Shown in pieces: positions 55,184 through 64,000 of a DNA stretch of 64,000 nucleotides. Source of the DNA: CAWKGV01 sp963849305. Its GTDB lineage: Bacteria; Pseudomonadota; Alphaproteobacteria; Acetobacterales; Acetobacteraceae. Both the position numbers and the translations under genes were made by a program. The stretch covers positions 1 through 64,000 of the forward strand of contig CAWKGV010000012.1 of the NCBI GenBank assembly GCA_963849305.1. The letters run 5' to 3'. The notes under the pieces were generated by a model, which saw only the letters and a list, made by a program, of their open reading frames with translations, made no database searches and was not told where the DNA came from. Each line of letters opens with the position of its first letter. The stretch's first letter is position 1.

Positions 55184-56092
55184 TTAGCCGCCCGCCACCG
55201 CGCGCCGATAGAGCACATACCGAGAGGCGACGCTGATTAGCAACACGAAGAACGTCACCAGGAATGCCGCCGCATAGGCGAGCGCATTGGCCGAAGCGAA
55301 CGGCTCGTTGATGAAGGCCCAGATCGCGTAAGTCAGATATCCGACCGGCTGATGCGTGACCCGGCCGTTCCAGAGGAAGTCCGACCAGCCGGCGGTATAG
55401 AGCAACGGCGCGGTCTCGCCGATGGAGATGGCGAAGGCGAGCAGGACGCCCGTCAGGATGCCCGGCATGGCGACCGGAAAGGAGATGCGCAGCGCCACCC
55501 GACCATCGCCTGCGCCGAGGGCGTACGCCGCCTCTTTCAGCGATTGCGGCACTTGCGACAGCGCAAGCTCGGTCGTGCGGCAGATGTAGGGCAGGCAGAG
55601 GATCGCGATGGTGATGCAGGCGGCAGCGAGCGAAAAATTCCAGCCCAGCCCCTCCACCATTGTTATGTATCCAAAATACCCGAGCACGATCGAGGGCACG
55701 CCCACGAGCACGTCGGAGAGGAACCGGATGATCTTCGCCCAGGCGGTATGGGCGAATTGCGCGACATAGAGCCCGGCGGAGACGCCGAACGGCACGGCGA
55801 GAAGCATCGAGCCGATGCCGATGACGACGGTGCCCTCGATGGCGTTGAGCAGCCCGCCGCCGGTGCCTTGCGAGACTTTCGTGAACACCGTGGGCGACAA
55901 GGCCGAGATGCCGCGGACGAACACCATGAGCAGGATCCACGCCATGGCGATGCTGAGCACCAGCAGGGCCAGCGCGCAGAGCCCCCAACCGATGAACCCG
56001 CGGAGCCGCCGCCGGCGCAGCAAATGCAACCGCGCGGGGTCGTTGAAGGACAGAGCAATGCCGGTCGCGGGATTGAGCGCTCGCACGCTCAC
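55184..56092 (-). CDS. pstA: Phosphate ABC transporter permease PstA
   Basis: A 302-residue PstA with about six hydrophobic segments and the EAA loop around QSLKEAAYALGAGDGRVALR. It forms the phosphate channel with PstC. It starts with GTG overlapping the pstC stop (GTGA). No pstB or phoU gene follows; the convergent cyclase gene ends 14 bases away. Confidence 0.92.
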   Translation of the reverse strand: MSVRALNPATGIALSFNDPARLHLLRRRRLRGFIGWGLCALALLVLSIAMAWILLMVFVRGISALSPTVFTKVSQGTGGGLLNAIEGTVVIGIGSMLLAVPFGVSAGLYVAQFAHTAWAKIIRFLSDVLVGVPSIVLGYFGYITMVEGLGWNFSLAAACITIAILCLPYICRTTELALSQVPQSLKEAAYALGAGDGRVALRISFPVAMPGILTGVLLAFAISIGETAPLLYTAGWSDFLWNGRVTHQPVGYLTYAIWAFINEPFASANALAYAAAFLVTFFVLLISVASRYVLYRRAVAGG

Positions 56093-57063
56093 GTCCTCCG
56101 GTCAGCACGGCCGGATCGGTAAAGGATCAGGCGAGCCGCGGAGTTCACCCCGATTGACATGACCGAGAGCACCAGGGCCACCTCGGCCAGCGAGCGCACC
56201 GCGAGCCCGGTCGGGTCTTGCAGCGCGCTATCGAGCTGCGAGACGATGAACGCCGCCATCGTCGAAATCGGCGAGTAGATGTTCGGAGGCAGGTAATTCA
56301 GCGCGTTGCCGCTGACCATGAGCACCGCCATCGTCTCGCCCAGCGCGCGGCCGGTCGCCAGGATAGTGGCGCCGATCAGGACCGAGCGTACGCCCGGCAG
56401 CACGACCCTCCAGATGGTCTCAAACCGGGTCGCGCCCATCGCGGCCGCAGCCTCGCGCACCACCATCGGCTCGGCCACGATCGCGTCGCGCAGGGTCGCC
56501 GCGATCAGCGGGACGATCATCAGCGACAAGACCAGGCCGGCAGTCAGCAGCCCGTAGCCGCTGCCGTAGGGCTGGCCGAAGAACGGAAGGAACCACAGGA
56601 TGGATGCCATCCAGGGGAAGACGTGATGGCCAAGAACCGGGATGAGCACGGCGAATCCCCAGAGCCCGAACACCACGCTTGGGACCGCCGCCAGCAACTC
56701 GACGAGAAAGGACAGCCACAGCCGCGCCGCGCCCGGCACGGCTTCGGCCAGGAAGATCGCCGCCCCAACGCCGGTCGGCACGGCGATGATCAGCGCGATC
56801 ACGGTCGAGAGCAGCGTGCCGACGATCAGGAAGAGAATGCCGTAATGGGCGCCGGGGAGCATCTGCACCCCGTCGCGGGTGATCGGCTCACCGTACTGGC
56901 TACCGACATTCCACACATCGCTAATGATAAAGCCGATGCCGTTGAAGCGGATGGCGGGCCAGGAATAGAGCACAAGAAATAGGATCACGGCGATAAGGCT
57001 GGCAGGCAGAGCCCCCGCGCCGATCGCAACCACCCGTTGGAACAGCATTGGCTGATAGTCCAA
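56089..57063 (-). CDS. pstC: Phosphate ABC transporter permease PstC
   Basis: A 324-residue PstC with about six transmembrane segments and the sequences GLWGFAVLIPVLG and EAAAAMGATRFETIWRVVLPG, the latter the EAA motif. The TTG at 57063 follows the pstS stop by one base; the ATG at 57048 is an alternative. It lies between pstS and pstA in the normal order. Confidence 0.92.
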   Translation of the reverse strand: MDYQPMLFQRVVAIGAGALPASLIAVILFLVLYSWPAIRFNGIGFIISDVWNVGSQYGEPITRDGVQMLPGAHYGILFLIVGTLLSTVIALIIAVPTGVGAAIFLAEAVPGAARLWLSFLVELLAAVPSVVFGLWGFAVLIPVLGHHVFPWMASILWFLPFFGQPYGSGYGLLTAGLVLSLMIVPLIAATLRDAIVAEPMVVREAAAAMGATRFETIWRVVLPGVRSVLIGATILATGRALGETMAVLMVSGNALNYLPPNIYSPISTMAAFIVSQLDSALQDPTGLAVRSLAEVALVLSVMSIGVNSAARLILYRSGRADRRT

Positions 57064-57064
57064 C

Positions 57065-58150
57065 TTACTTTATCTTGGCGATCTGAGCCGAGCTGAGCTT
57101 GGCCACGCTGGGAGGCAAAGGCACGAAGTTCACCGCCTGCATGAATTGCGGCGCGCTGCCGCCGTCCGGCGAGAGGCACCAGTCGAGAAAGGACCGGAGC
57201 TGTTCCGCGACCTGGGCGCTGGCCTGCTGCGACTTAACGATCGCATACTCGTAATTCACAATTGGGTAGGAGTTATCTCCCGGCGCGAAAACCAGGCTAG
57301 TCCGTTCGTCGGCCGGGGTTGTCGTCGCCTTGGCGGCGGCGGCGGCTTGCACCGTCTCGGTGTTCGGCAGCACGTATTTCCCGGCGCGGTTCTCAAGCGC
57401 CGCCTCGCCCAGCTTGTCGCCGGTAATCACCTTCTCGAAGCTGATGCCGACATAGGCGATTGAATATTCGTTGCCTGTCAACGCGATGACCATGCCCTGA
57501 TTGCCGGTGGCCCCGATCGCGCCGGGCGCGGCGGGCCAACTGACGGTAGTGCCGTAGGCGACCGAATTCTGCCACTCCGGCGTGGAGAAGGACAGGTACT
57601 GCGTGAAGATGAAGGTATCGCCGCTGCCATCCGTGCGGTGGATGGTAATGATCGGATGGCTCGGCAGCTTCACGCCCGGATTGAGGTTGGCGATCTCAGG
57701 ATCGTTCCAATCCTTGATCTTGCCCTGATAGATCCCCGCCAGGACCGGGCCGCTGAGCTTCAGGTGCTCGCCGTTCAGCCCAGGCAGGTTGTAATTCACC
57801 ATTTGGCTCGAGATCGCGAGCGGGATGTTAAGCATCTCGGAGTGTTGCTTCGCCAGGGCGTTGCTCATGTAGGCGTCCGACGCGCCAATTTGGGCGATCC
57901 CGGAAACCGCCTCGGAGATGCCTGTGCCGCTGCCGGTGCTCTGGGTTGTGATCCTCAACCCGGGGTGCAGCTTGCTGTAGGCCGGCACCCAGATGTTGAA
58001 CAGCGGGTATAGCAGGCTAGAGCCGGTCTCCAGCAGGCTTGTTGGCTGCGCCCCTGCCAGGGGGGCGGCGAAAGCCAGGCTCAGTCCCGTCGCGGCTGCG
58101 AGCAAGGCAGTTCCGAAGCGCGAGCGCAATTCCGCGATGCGACGAGCCAT
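57065..58150 (-). CDS. pstS: Phosphate-binding protein PstS
   Basis: A 361-residue periplasmic phosphate receptor with a signal peptide (MARRIAELRSRFGTALL, cleavage near AGAQ). The mature part has LLETGSSLLYPLFNIW and TTQSTGSGTGISEAVSG, and the phosphate-binding RTDGSGDTFIFTQYLS loop. GGGGAG lies about 10 bases before the ATG at 58150. No Pho box was recognised upstream. It is the first gene of the pstSCA group. Confidence 0.92.
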   Translation of the reverse strand: MARRIAELRSRFGTALLAAATGLSLAFAAPLAGAQPTSLLETGSSLLYPLFNIWVPAYSKLHPGLRITTQSTGSGTGISEAVSGIAQIGASDAYMSNALAKQHSEMLNIPLAISSQMVNYNLPGLNGEHLKLSGPVLAGIYQGKIKDWNDPEIANLNPGVKLPSHPIITIHRTDGSGDTFIFTQYLSFSTPEWQNSVAYGTTVSWPAAPGAIGATGNQGMVIALTGNEYSIAYVGISFEKVITGDKLGEAALENRAGKYVLPNTETVQAAAAAKATTTPADERTSLVFAPGDNSYPIVNYEYAIVKSQQASAQVAEQLRSFLDWCLSPDGGSAPQFMQAVNFVPLPPSVAKLSSAQIAKIK

Positions 58151-58414
58151 CAGGCAGTTCTCCCCTCGTGTTGGCTGGCGCGCTGGAGCACGAGCGCGCT
58201 GGCTGCGCGGCGTGGCGCGCGGACGGCAGATAGGCCGAGCAGCGCCGCCTAAGTTTGATGTTTCCATGAAATCCTGCGAGCCGTCTGCCCATACCGAACC
58301 TCCCCCGCATGTAACTTGCGGATCAGCCGAACCGTGCCAAATGGCGCCTCGCAGCGGCCCGGGGGTGTCCCGCTACCTGAACATTCCCCCCGGCCCGCCG
58401 ACGCGGGGGACGGT

Positions 58415-59314
58415 ATGGACAGCACGACGATCGCAGCGGCGGATCATGCCGCACGCAACTGGCGCTATGGTCAGGGCCAGCCCCTCCCGCCCGGCCGGGA
58501 CGTGCGGAAGGCGATGTTCAGCCGGATGCTGCTGGACACCTTCAACCCGTACAAACCGGCCGTGATCGAGTGGCCGAAGCTCGACCCGGAGGCTCGACAG
58601 CGGCTGACCAGCTTACCGATCTGGGACATCGCGGTGCAAACCGAAGGCCGCGCGAAGCTGCGCATCCTAAGTTTCGCGCGGACGATCCACGATCCGCTCT
58701 TGCGCGAGGCGTTCGAGCGGATGGCCTTCGAGGAAGGGCGACACAAGGAGGTGCTGTCGCATCTGGTGCGGGCGTACGGCATCAAACTTGAGGCCGAGCC
58801 GGCGTATGTCGAGCCGAATGATCCCGAATGGGGATTTCTGGTCACTGGCTATTCCGAGTGCATCGATAGTTTTTTCGCATTCGGATTGTTCGAGCTGGCG
58901 CGGCGCTCGGGCTTCTTTCCCGAGGCGCTGGTGGAAACCTTCGAGCCTGTCGTCCAGGAAGAGAGCCGCCACATACTATTCTTCGTGAACTGGCTCGCCT
59001 GGTATCGGCGGACCATGCCGTTCTGGCGGCGCCCGTGGTTCTTCCTCAAAACGCTCGCCGTCTGGGCGTTCCTGATCCGTGAGCGGATCGGCCTCGCCCG
59101 CGACGTGGGAGCCGGCGAGCGGGAGGACGCAAACTTCGCCGTCCAGGGCGCCAGTTCGGTTAGCGGCGAGATCGATTCTGCGGAACTGATGGATATCTGT
59201 CTTGCCGAGAACGATCGACGCCTGGCGGGCTACGATCCGCGCCTATCGCGACCCGCGACCGTGCCGCGCATGGTGCGCCTCGCGCGGCGCCTCATGTGGC
59301 GCAGGAAGATCTAA
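58415..59314 (+). CDS. Ferritin-like domain protein (di-iron type)
   Basis: A 299-residue helical protein with two E-x-x-H-type helices: FEEGRHKEVL and VVQEESRHILFFV. These supply the ligands of a carboxylate-bridged di-iron site. GGGGGA precedes the ATG at 58415. Members of this group are found in Rhodospirillales and their function is unknown; oxidative repair or hydroxylation is possible. It overlaps no gene and precedes the CoA-transferase by about 60 bases. Confidence 0.78.
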   Translation: MDSTTIAAADHAARNWRYGQGQPLPPGRDVRKAMFSRMLLDTFNPYKPAVIEWPKLDPEARQRLTSLPIWDIAVQTEGRAKLRILSFARTIHDPLLREAFERMAFEEGRHKEVLSHLVRAYGIKLEAEPAYVEPNDPEWGFLVTGYSECIDSFFAFGLFELARRSGFFPEALVETFEPVVQEESRHILFFVNWLAWYRRTMPFWRRPWFFLKTLAVWAFLIRERIGLARDVGAGEREDANFAVQGASSVSGEIDSAELMDICLAENDRRLAGYDPRLSRPATVPRMVRLARRLMWRRKI

Positions 59315-59372
59315 CCCCCCGCTTGTCGCTCCTGGTCGGGCTGACAACAATCGCCGGCCGGTATTCCGGGAT

Positions 59373-60584
59373 TTGCACAATGACAACCCGCCAGAGCGCC
59401 TGCCGCTGACCGGGATCACCGTGATCGATCTCGGCCAGATCTTCCAGGGGCCGTACTGCACGCTGCTGCTGGCCAAGGCAGGTGCGGACGTGATCAAGGT
59501 GGAGCCGCCGCACGGCGAGCCACTGCGCCGGCGCGCCGAGCCAGGGAAATCGGCGATCTTCTCGTTCGCCATGCTCAATGCCAACAAGCGCGGCGTGACA
59601 CTCAACCTCAAGAGCGAGCGCGGACGGATGCTGCTCATGGAAATGGTCAATAAGGCCGATGTACTGCTCGAGAACTTCGCGCCCGGAACGCTGGATCAAC
59701 TCGGCGTGGGCCATCCGGTCCTCGCGGCGGCCAACCCGCGACTAATCTACGCGACCGGCTCGGGCTACGGGATCAGCGGCCCGGACCGCGCCAATCTGGC
59801 GATGGACTTCACTATTCAGGCGCAATCCGGGATCATGAGCATTACCGGCGCGCCGGACGGGCCGCCTATGAAGGCCGGACCGACGCTGGTGGACATGATG
59901 GGCGGCATTCACCTCTACGCCGGCATCTTAACGGCTCTGTTCGAGCGCATCGTCACCGGGCGCGGTCGACTCGTCGAAGTGGCGATGCAGGAGACCGTCT
60001 ACCCGACACTCGCCTCGGCGATGGAGTACTACGTCCGCACGGGAGATGTGCCGTCGCGCGCCGGCAACCGGCAGACCGCGCTGAGTACCGCGCCCTACAA
60101 TGCCTACCCGACCACGGACGGTTGGGTGGCGATCCATGTTGTCACCGAAGCGCATTGGCTGAACGTGCTGACCGCGATGGGCCGCGAGGATTTGCTCAGC
60201 CATCCGGATTTCGCGACCAACGCCGCGCGGGTCGCGCACATGGAACAAACCGACGCGCTCGTGGCCGGCTGGACCCGCACGCTCGGCAAGTACGAGGTTT
60301 TTGCCGCAGCAAAGCGATACCGAATACCTTGCGCCCCAATCCGCGACGTGGCCGAGGTCATGCACGACGCGCACATGCATGCTCGTGGATTCCTGGAGCG
60401 ATTTCATCATCCCGAGTTCGGCGACGTCGTGTTGCCCACGACGCCGCTGCGCCTGCACGGGACCGCCCGGGTCGCGACGACGCCCAGCCCGACGGTTGGG
60501 CAGCACAATGCCGACGTGTTCTGCGGCTGGCTAGGCTTGTCCGAGGCCGAACTTGCGGCCTTGCAACGGGAGGGAGTGATCTAG
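59373..60584 (+). CDS. CaiB/BaiF family III CoA-transferase (second copy)
   Basis: A roughly 403-residue class III CoA-transferase. The N-terminus PLTGITVIDLGQIFQGPYCT and AGADVIKVEPPHGEPLR are typical, and the likely catalytic Asp is in NLAMDFTIQAQSG. There is no ATG in the right position; TTG at 59373 is taken as start. It may act on an acid related to that of the CYP153 products, but the genes are 6 kb apart. Only the family is certain. Confidence 0.85.
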   Translation: MHNDNPPERLPLTGITVIDLGQIFQGPYCTLLLAKAGADVIKVEPPHGEPLRRRAEPGKSAIFSFAMLNANKRGVTLNLKSERGRMLLMEMVNKADVLLENFAPGTLDQLGVGHPVLAAANPRLIYATGSGYGISGPDRANLAMDFTIQAQSGIMSITGAPDGPPMKAGPTLVDMMGGIHLYAGILTALFERIVTGRGRLVEVAMQETVYPTLASAMEYYVRTGDVPSRAGNRQTALSTAPYNAYPTTDGWVAIHVVTEAHWLNVLTAMGREDLLSHPDFATNAARVAHMEQTDALVAGWTRTLGKYEVFAAAKRYRIPCAPIRDVAEVMHDAHMHARGFLERFHHPEFGDVVLPTTPLRLHGTARVATTPSPTVGQHNADVFCGWLGLSEAELAALQREGVI

Positions 60585-60608
60585 CCCGGCCGGCGCGCGC
60601 GTGCGCAA

Positions 60609-62060
60609 TTATGGTCGGGGCAGGACCGCCTCGGGCGTCAAGCCCGGCCGCGCCACCACGCGGAACAAGCGGTATCGCTCGATCTTTACGCCGTCGCGCG
60701 CTCGCTGAGCCACGCCGATCGGGCGTACCGACGCCCAGGGCGCAAGGTCGATATCCGCGCCGCGCCGCTCGCTGCGCACCAAGATACCCACCTCGCCCCC
60801 ATTCTGTGGCGCCGGCAACCGGAACCGCGCCCAGCGCGGCTCGACACCGATCACCGGGATCGGCCTCGGCACCACGCGCGCTAGCGCCAGCTCCGCTGCG
60901 GTGCCGTACTCGTCGCAGGCGATGAAGCTCGCGCCCGCTTGCATGCGCGCCGCCTCCACTTGCACTGCCAGGCCCCGCCAGTCGGCCAGCCGGAGCGCGG
61001 TGGGATCGAGCCGCATCGGCAGCGCGATCGGCGCCGCCGTGGCCTGCACATAAACCACCGCCGTGATCGCGAGGCCGAGCGCGACGGCGGGGCTACGCAG
61101 CCGGATCCAAGTCCGGCGCTCCAGCCCGGCCGCGGCGATCACGGCCGACGGATAAATGATCGCCGGCCAGTTCGCCTGCACCCGGTCGCCGAACGCGTGC
61201 TCCACGAACACCGCCGCCGGAATCAGGGTAAGCAATGCCAATAGCACCCAGGCCGGATCGCGCTGGCGCCAGGCGAGCCGTACCGCCAGCGCCGCGCCGG
61301 CAACGCACAGGATGAACACCAGGGGCGTTGCCAGACCGAATTGCCCGGCGACCAGCTCGCCCAGGAAGCGCGCGGCATCGCTCGGGCGGAAGTCACCGAC
61401 CCGGCCGCCCTGTTTGGCAAAGCTCGCCCACGCATGAGCGGCGTTCCAAAGCCCCACAGGCAAAAAGACGAGCGCCGCGGCGAGCACCCCCAGCCAAAAC
61501 GCGGGCCGCAGCAGCCAGCGCCGCAGCCGTAGGTCGCTCAGGAGCCACAGGCCGATCGCGGGGGCCAACAACGCCGCCGTGTATTTGCTCGCCAGGGCGA
61601 GACCGGCGAACAGCAACGCGAGCGTCAGCCACGCGCCCCGCTGGCTGCGCGCGAAACACGCAAGCGCCCAGATGCAGCAGACCCAAAAGAACAGCAGCGG
61701 CGTGTCCGGCGTCATGATCACCGCGCCGACCCCGAACAGCAGGGTCGCATTCAGGAGCGCCACCGCGATCAACCCGGCACGGCGGCCTGGCAACAGCACC
61801 TCGCCCGCGTGCCACAGCAGCACGGAGCCCAAGGCGGCCGAAACCGGGCCAAGCAGCCGGATGCCGAGCGCGGTGTCTCCGGCAATCCCGGTTCCCGCGC
61901 GGACCCAAAGCGCCACCATCGGTGGGGCGTCCAGGTAGCCGGGTGCGAGCGCCCGCGACCAGACCCAATAATACGCTTCATCGGGAGCGAGCGGTGCCCA
62001 GGCGGCGACCGCCAACCGCGCCAGCGTGAGCGCGGCCAGCGCCATCGCGGCGAGCCTCAC
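60609..62060 (-). CDS. GT39/ArnT-like membrane glycosyltransferase
   Basis: A roughly 483-residue polytopic membrane protein of the GT-C class. The catalytic aspartate-glutamate pair follows TM1 in PLAPDEAYYWVWSRAL, and about ten hydrophobic segments follow. It probably transfers a sugar from a polyprenyl phosphate to a lipid or protein. The GTG at 62060 overlaps the stop of the upstream GT2 gene (GTGA), so it is translated together with the enzyme that makes its lipid-linked substrate. Confidence 0.85.
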   Translation of the reverse strand: MRLAAMALAALTLARLAVAAWAPLAPDEAYYWVWSRALAPGYLDAPPMVALWVRAGTGIAGDTALGIRLLGPVSAALGSVLLWHAGEVLLPGRRAGLIAVALLNATLLFGVGAVIMTPDTPLLFFWVCCIWALACFARSQRGAWLTLALLFAGLALASKYTAALLAPAIGLWLLSDLRLRRWLLRPAFWLGVLAAALVFLPVGLWNAAHAWASFAKQGGRVGDFRPSDAARFLGELVAGQFGLATPLVFILCVAGAALAVRLAWRQRDPAWVLLALLTLIPAAVFVEHAFGDRVQANWPAIIYPSAVIAAAGLERRTWIRLRSPAVALGLAITAVVYVQATAAPIALPMRLDPTALRLADWRGLAVQVEAARMQAGASFIACDEYGTAAELALARVVPRPIPVIGVEPRWARFRLPAPQNGGEVGILVRSERRGADIDLAPWASVRPIGVAQRARDGVKIERYRLFRVVARPGLTPEAVLPRP

Positions 62061-63190
62061 CTCGCGCGCCAGACCAGCGTGGCCGACACCGCGTAGTTCC
62101 ACACCACTCCGATCACCGCGCCGGTCGCTCCTGAAAGCGTCCAGCCGGTATGCGACTGATACAGAACCCGCGCGATGCCGATATTGGCCGCCGCGCCAAT
62201 CCCGCACACCACCATGAACAGCGCGAGCCCCCGCCAGAACCGCGCCCCGCGCAGGAGCTGGTCGCGATAGGTGATCTGGTTGTTGAGCTGGAAGTTGAAG
62301 ATCATGGCGGCAACGGTCGCCAGGGTCTGAGCGATGCCAAATCGTACGCCGCCCACATCGCCCGCGAGCGTGAGTACCGCTAGATGCACCAGCACGCCGA
62401 GCCCGCCCACGGCAGCGAAGGCGATGAACCGCAGCGGCACCAGCCCGCGCGTTAGTTTATCGACCAGCAAACCCCCGAATTGCGCGAGCACGAGTGCGTC
62501 GAGTTTGCTCTCCCCGGCAGCTCGCGCCCGGAAGCGCGCCGGAAGCTCGGTCACGCGCAACGGTGCCGGCGCACTCAAGACTAGGTCTAGCAGGATCTTG
62601 AAGCCTTTCCCGGTCAGGCGTGGCGCCAGCGCCTCGAACAGCGGGCGCGGCAACATAAAGAACCCACTCATCGGATCGCTCAGCCGCACCGGCAGGATTT
62701 GGCGGGCGAGCCTGATGCCGCTCTCGGACAACGTGTGCCGCCAGTGCGAGCCGAGCCCCGCGTCGTCCCCGCCATCGACGTGGCGGCTGGCAACGACCAG
62801 GTCGCAGGCTCCGGAGCGCAGTACCGCCAACATCGCCGGCAGCCGCGCCTCGTCGTGCTGGAGGTCGCCGTCCATCACCGCGACGAACAGCGCCGAGGAG
62901 GCGAGGACTCCTTCGATCACCGCCGAGGCAAGCCCGCGCCGGCCGATGCGGCGGATGCAGCGCACGCGCGGATCGTGCCGGGCGATGCGCCGGGCTTCGG
63001 CACCGGTCCCATCGGGGCTGTCGTCGTCCACGAACAGCACCTCCCATGCGACCCCGCCGAGAGCCGCGTCCAGCTTGTCCACCAGCGGGGCGACATTGGC
63101 CCGCTCATTGTAACAGGGAACCACCACCGTAAGCTCCGGTGGGGCAACAGTTGCGGCATCCGAGCGTTGGCGGTCGATCAGCGTGGTCAT
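62057..63190 (-). CDS. GT2-GtrA fusion, polyprenyl-phosphate glycosyltransferase
   Basis: A 377-residue protein. An N-terminal GT2 domain (about 18-235) has VVVPCYNERANV, DDDSPDGT and the DxD in MDGDLQHDE, and resembles dolichol-phosphate mannosyl transferase. A GtrA-type membrane domain (about 248-372) follows. It probably loads a sugar on undecaprenyl phosphate and flips it, for use by the GT39 protein encoded downstream. Confidence 0.88.
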   Translation of the reverse strand: MTTLIDRQRSDAATVAPPELTVVVPCYNERANVAPLVDKLDAALGGVAWEVLFVDDDSPDGTGAEARRIARHDPRVRCIRRIGRRGLASAVIEGVLASSALFVAVMDGDLQHDEARLPAMLAVLRSGACDLVVASRHVDGGDDAGLGSHWRHTLSESGIRLARQILPVRLSDPMSGFFMLPRPLFEALAPRLTGKGFKILLDLVLSAPAPLRVTELPARFRARAAGESKLDALVLAQFGGLLVDKLTRGLVPLRFIAFAAVGGLGVLVHLAVLTLAGDVGGVRFGIAQTLATVAAMIFNFQLNNQITYRDQLLRGARFWRGLALFMVVCGIGAAANIGIARVLYQSHTGWTLSGATGAVIGVVWNYAVSATLVWRAR

Positions 63191-63324
63191 GCGATCTGCT
63201 CGATACAGCAGGCCCGGATCGGGTCAAGCCCGACGGCTACACGCCGGGGCGGTTTGTCGCCGGGCCGCCCGACGGCTAGGCTCGCGCTGCGATCTTGGGG
63301 ACACACCGGGCGAGGAGGTCCGCT

Positions 63325-64000
63325 ATGCAAACCACGTTCACCGTCGGCGACATCACCGTCCAGCGCATCGTCGAGATGCAGATCCCGTTTGCCGATCCGT
63401 TCGAGTTCATCCCTGGCCTGACCCCCGAGCTTCTGGCCGAGAATCGGGCTTGGCTGGAGCCGACCGCGCTCGACCCGGTGACCGGGTTGCTGGTGCTGTG
63501 CTTCCAATCGTATATCGTCCGCACCCCCCGGCACACGGTGCTGGTCGATAGTTGCGTGGGCAATGACAAGGACCGGCCGGCGCGCCCGCCCTGGCACATG
63601 AAGACCGACGACACCTACATGCGCGCCCTGGCGGCAGCCGGCATATCGGTCAATGACATCGACTACGTGATGTGTACGCACCTGCACGTCGATCATGTCG
63701 GCTGGAATACCCGCCTGGAGAACGGGCGATGGGTGCCGACCTTCCCGAAGGCGCGCTATCTGTTCTCGAAGCGGGAATACGACTACTGGACCGGAGAGCA
63801 CGCCAAGTCTCCGATCGGTTGCATCGCCGACAGCGTGCTGCCCGTTGTAGAGGCGAAGCGAGCCGAATTCGTTACCAGCGATCATACGCTTGGCGATCAC
63901 ATCCGCTTGCAGCCGACACCCGGGCACACGCCGGATCACTTCGCGGTCTGTCTGGGACGCGAGGGCACCAAGGCCGTGCTGACCGGGGATCTGATCCACT
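63325..64000 (+). CDS. Metallo-beta-lactamase fold hydrolase (3' truncated by window)
   Basis: The first 225 codons of an MBL-fold protein. The metal motif is THLHVDHVGW (HxHxDH), with PTPGHTPDH and LTGDLIH later in the usual order. GAGGAGG precedes the ATG by about 7 bases. N-acyl-homoserine lactone lactonases and other small hydrolases share this pattern; the substrate is unknown. The gene continues past the window edge. Confidence 0.88.
   Translation, partial: MQTTFTVGDITVQRIVEMQIPFADPFEFIPGLTPELLAENRAWLEPTALDPVTGLLVLCFQSYIVRTPRHTVLVDSCVGNDKDRPARPPWHMKTDDTYMRALAAAGISVNDIDYVMCTHLHVDHVGWNTRLENGRWVPTFPKARYLFSKREYDYWTGEHAKSPIGCIADSVLPVVEAKRAEFVTSDHTLGDHIRLQPTPGHTPDHFAVCLGREGTKAVLTGDLIH

Noticed and set aside
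58151..58300. Pho box before pstS
   Set aside because: No pair of CTGTCAT-like half sites with the right spacing was found on either strand.

Overview
This window is a GC-rich stretch of chromosome from a proteobacterium, most likely an alphaproteobacterium near Rhodospirillales/Acetobacteraceae. That placement is inferred from the strong GC bias at third codon positions, the complex I NDUFS4-like accessory subunit (an alphaproteobacterial/mitochondrial trait), the pyrB plus inactive pyrC-like pair, CYP153 cytochromes and several branched-chain-amino-acid-type ABC transporters. No rRNA, replication origin or CRISPR array was seen. Two tRNA genes (Pro-UGG and Arg-UCU) are present.

Layout. 68-1248: an IS5-family element with 14-bp perfect terminal inverted repeats, beside a fragment of an IS630-type transposase. 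1474-6165 (minus): a Liv-type ABC operon, binding protein to LivH to LivM to a fused LivG-LivF ATPase. 6674: an MFS transporter. 8101-13685 (minus): an exported isoaspartyl-methyltransferase-like protein, a giant membrane/spermidine-synthase-like protein, an exported alpha/beta hydrolase and a DadA-like oxidase. 13845-24040: a second Liv-type transporter with acyl-CoA genes (SDR, CaiB-type CoA transferase, enoyl-CoA hydratase). A convergent aldehyde dehydrogenase/DUF779 cassette sits between livG and livF. 24298-27811: an IS110 element, a frameshifted HAF-repeat gene and an IS1182-type element with intact ends. 27926-36141: miscellaneous metabolic and envelope genes (hydroxypyruvate isomerase-like, AI-2E transporter, methyltransferase-glycosyltransferase fusion, FAH hydrolase, CorC-type protein, cupin, enolase-superfamily enzyme). 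36620-41465: pyrB, pyrC-like, a methylisocitrate-lyase-like enzyme, an AcuC-like deacetylase and DUF192. 41529-44145: tRNA-Pro, NDUFS4-like, tRNA-Arg and a large glycosyltransferase. 44151-47774: lytic transglycosylase, orphan GspG-like pseudopilin, an unknown protein and an S53 (sedolisin) peptidase. 47825: AmpG-like permease. 49158-53282 (minus): ferredoxin reductase (frameshifted), ferredoxin and two tandem CYP153 P450s, a predicted alkane/fatty-chain hydroxylation system. 53367-54011: an AT-richer orphan with no start for its 5' part. 54118-64000: cyclase, pstSCA without pstB, ferritin-like protein, CoA transferase, GT39 and GT2-GtrA glycosyltransferases and a partial metallo-beta-lactamase-fold hydrolase.

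Together the metabolic genes suggest an organism that imports and oxidises organic acids, fatty or hydrocarbon chains. Accessory material (three IS elements, palindromic repeats, AT-rich orphans) is concentrated at about 0-1.3, 20.8-28, 36.2, 44-46 and 53-54 kb. Four genes show out-of-frame lesions or anomalous ends (DUF779, HAF-repeat, ferredoxin reductase, DadA tail). Three of them are single-base changes and need to be separated from sequencing error. I did not find a system that I can call clearly new. The best candidates for follow-up are the pseudopilin/sedolisin island, the predicted IS110 bridge RNA, the start-less orphan at 53.4-54.0 kb and the two-copy three-hairpin repeat.
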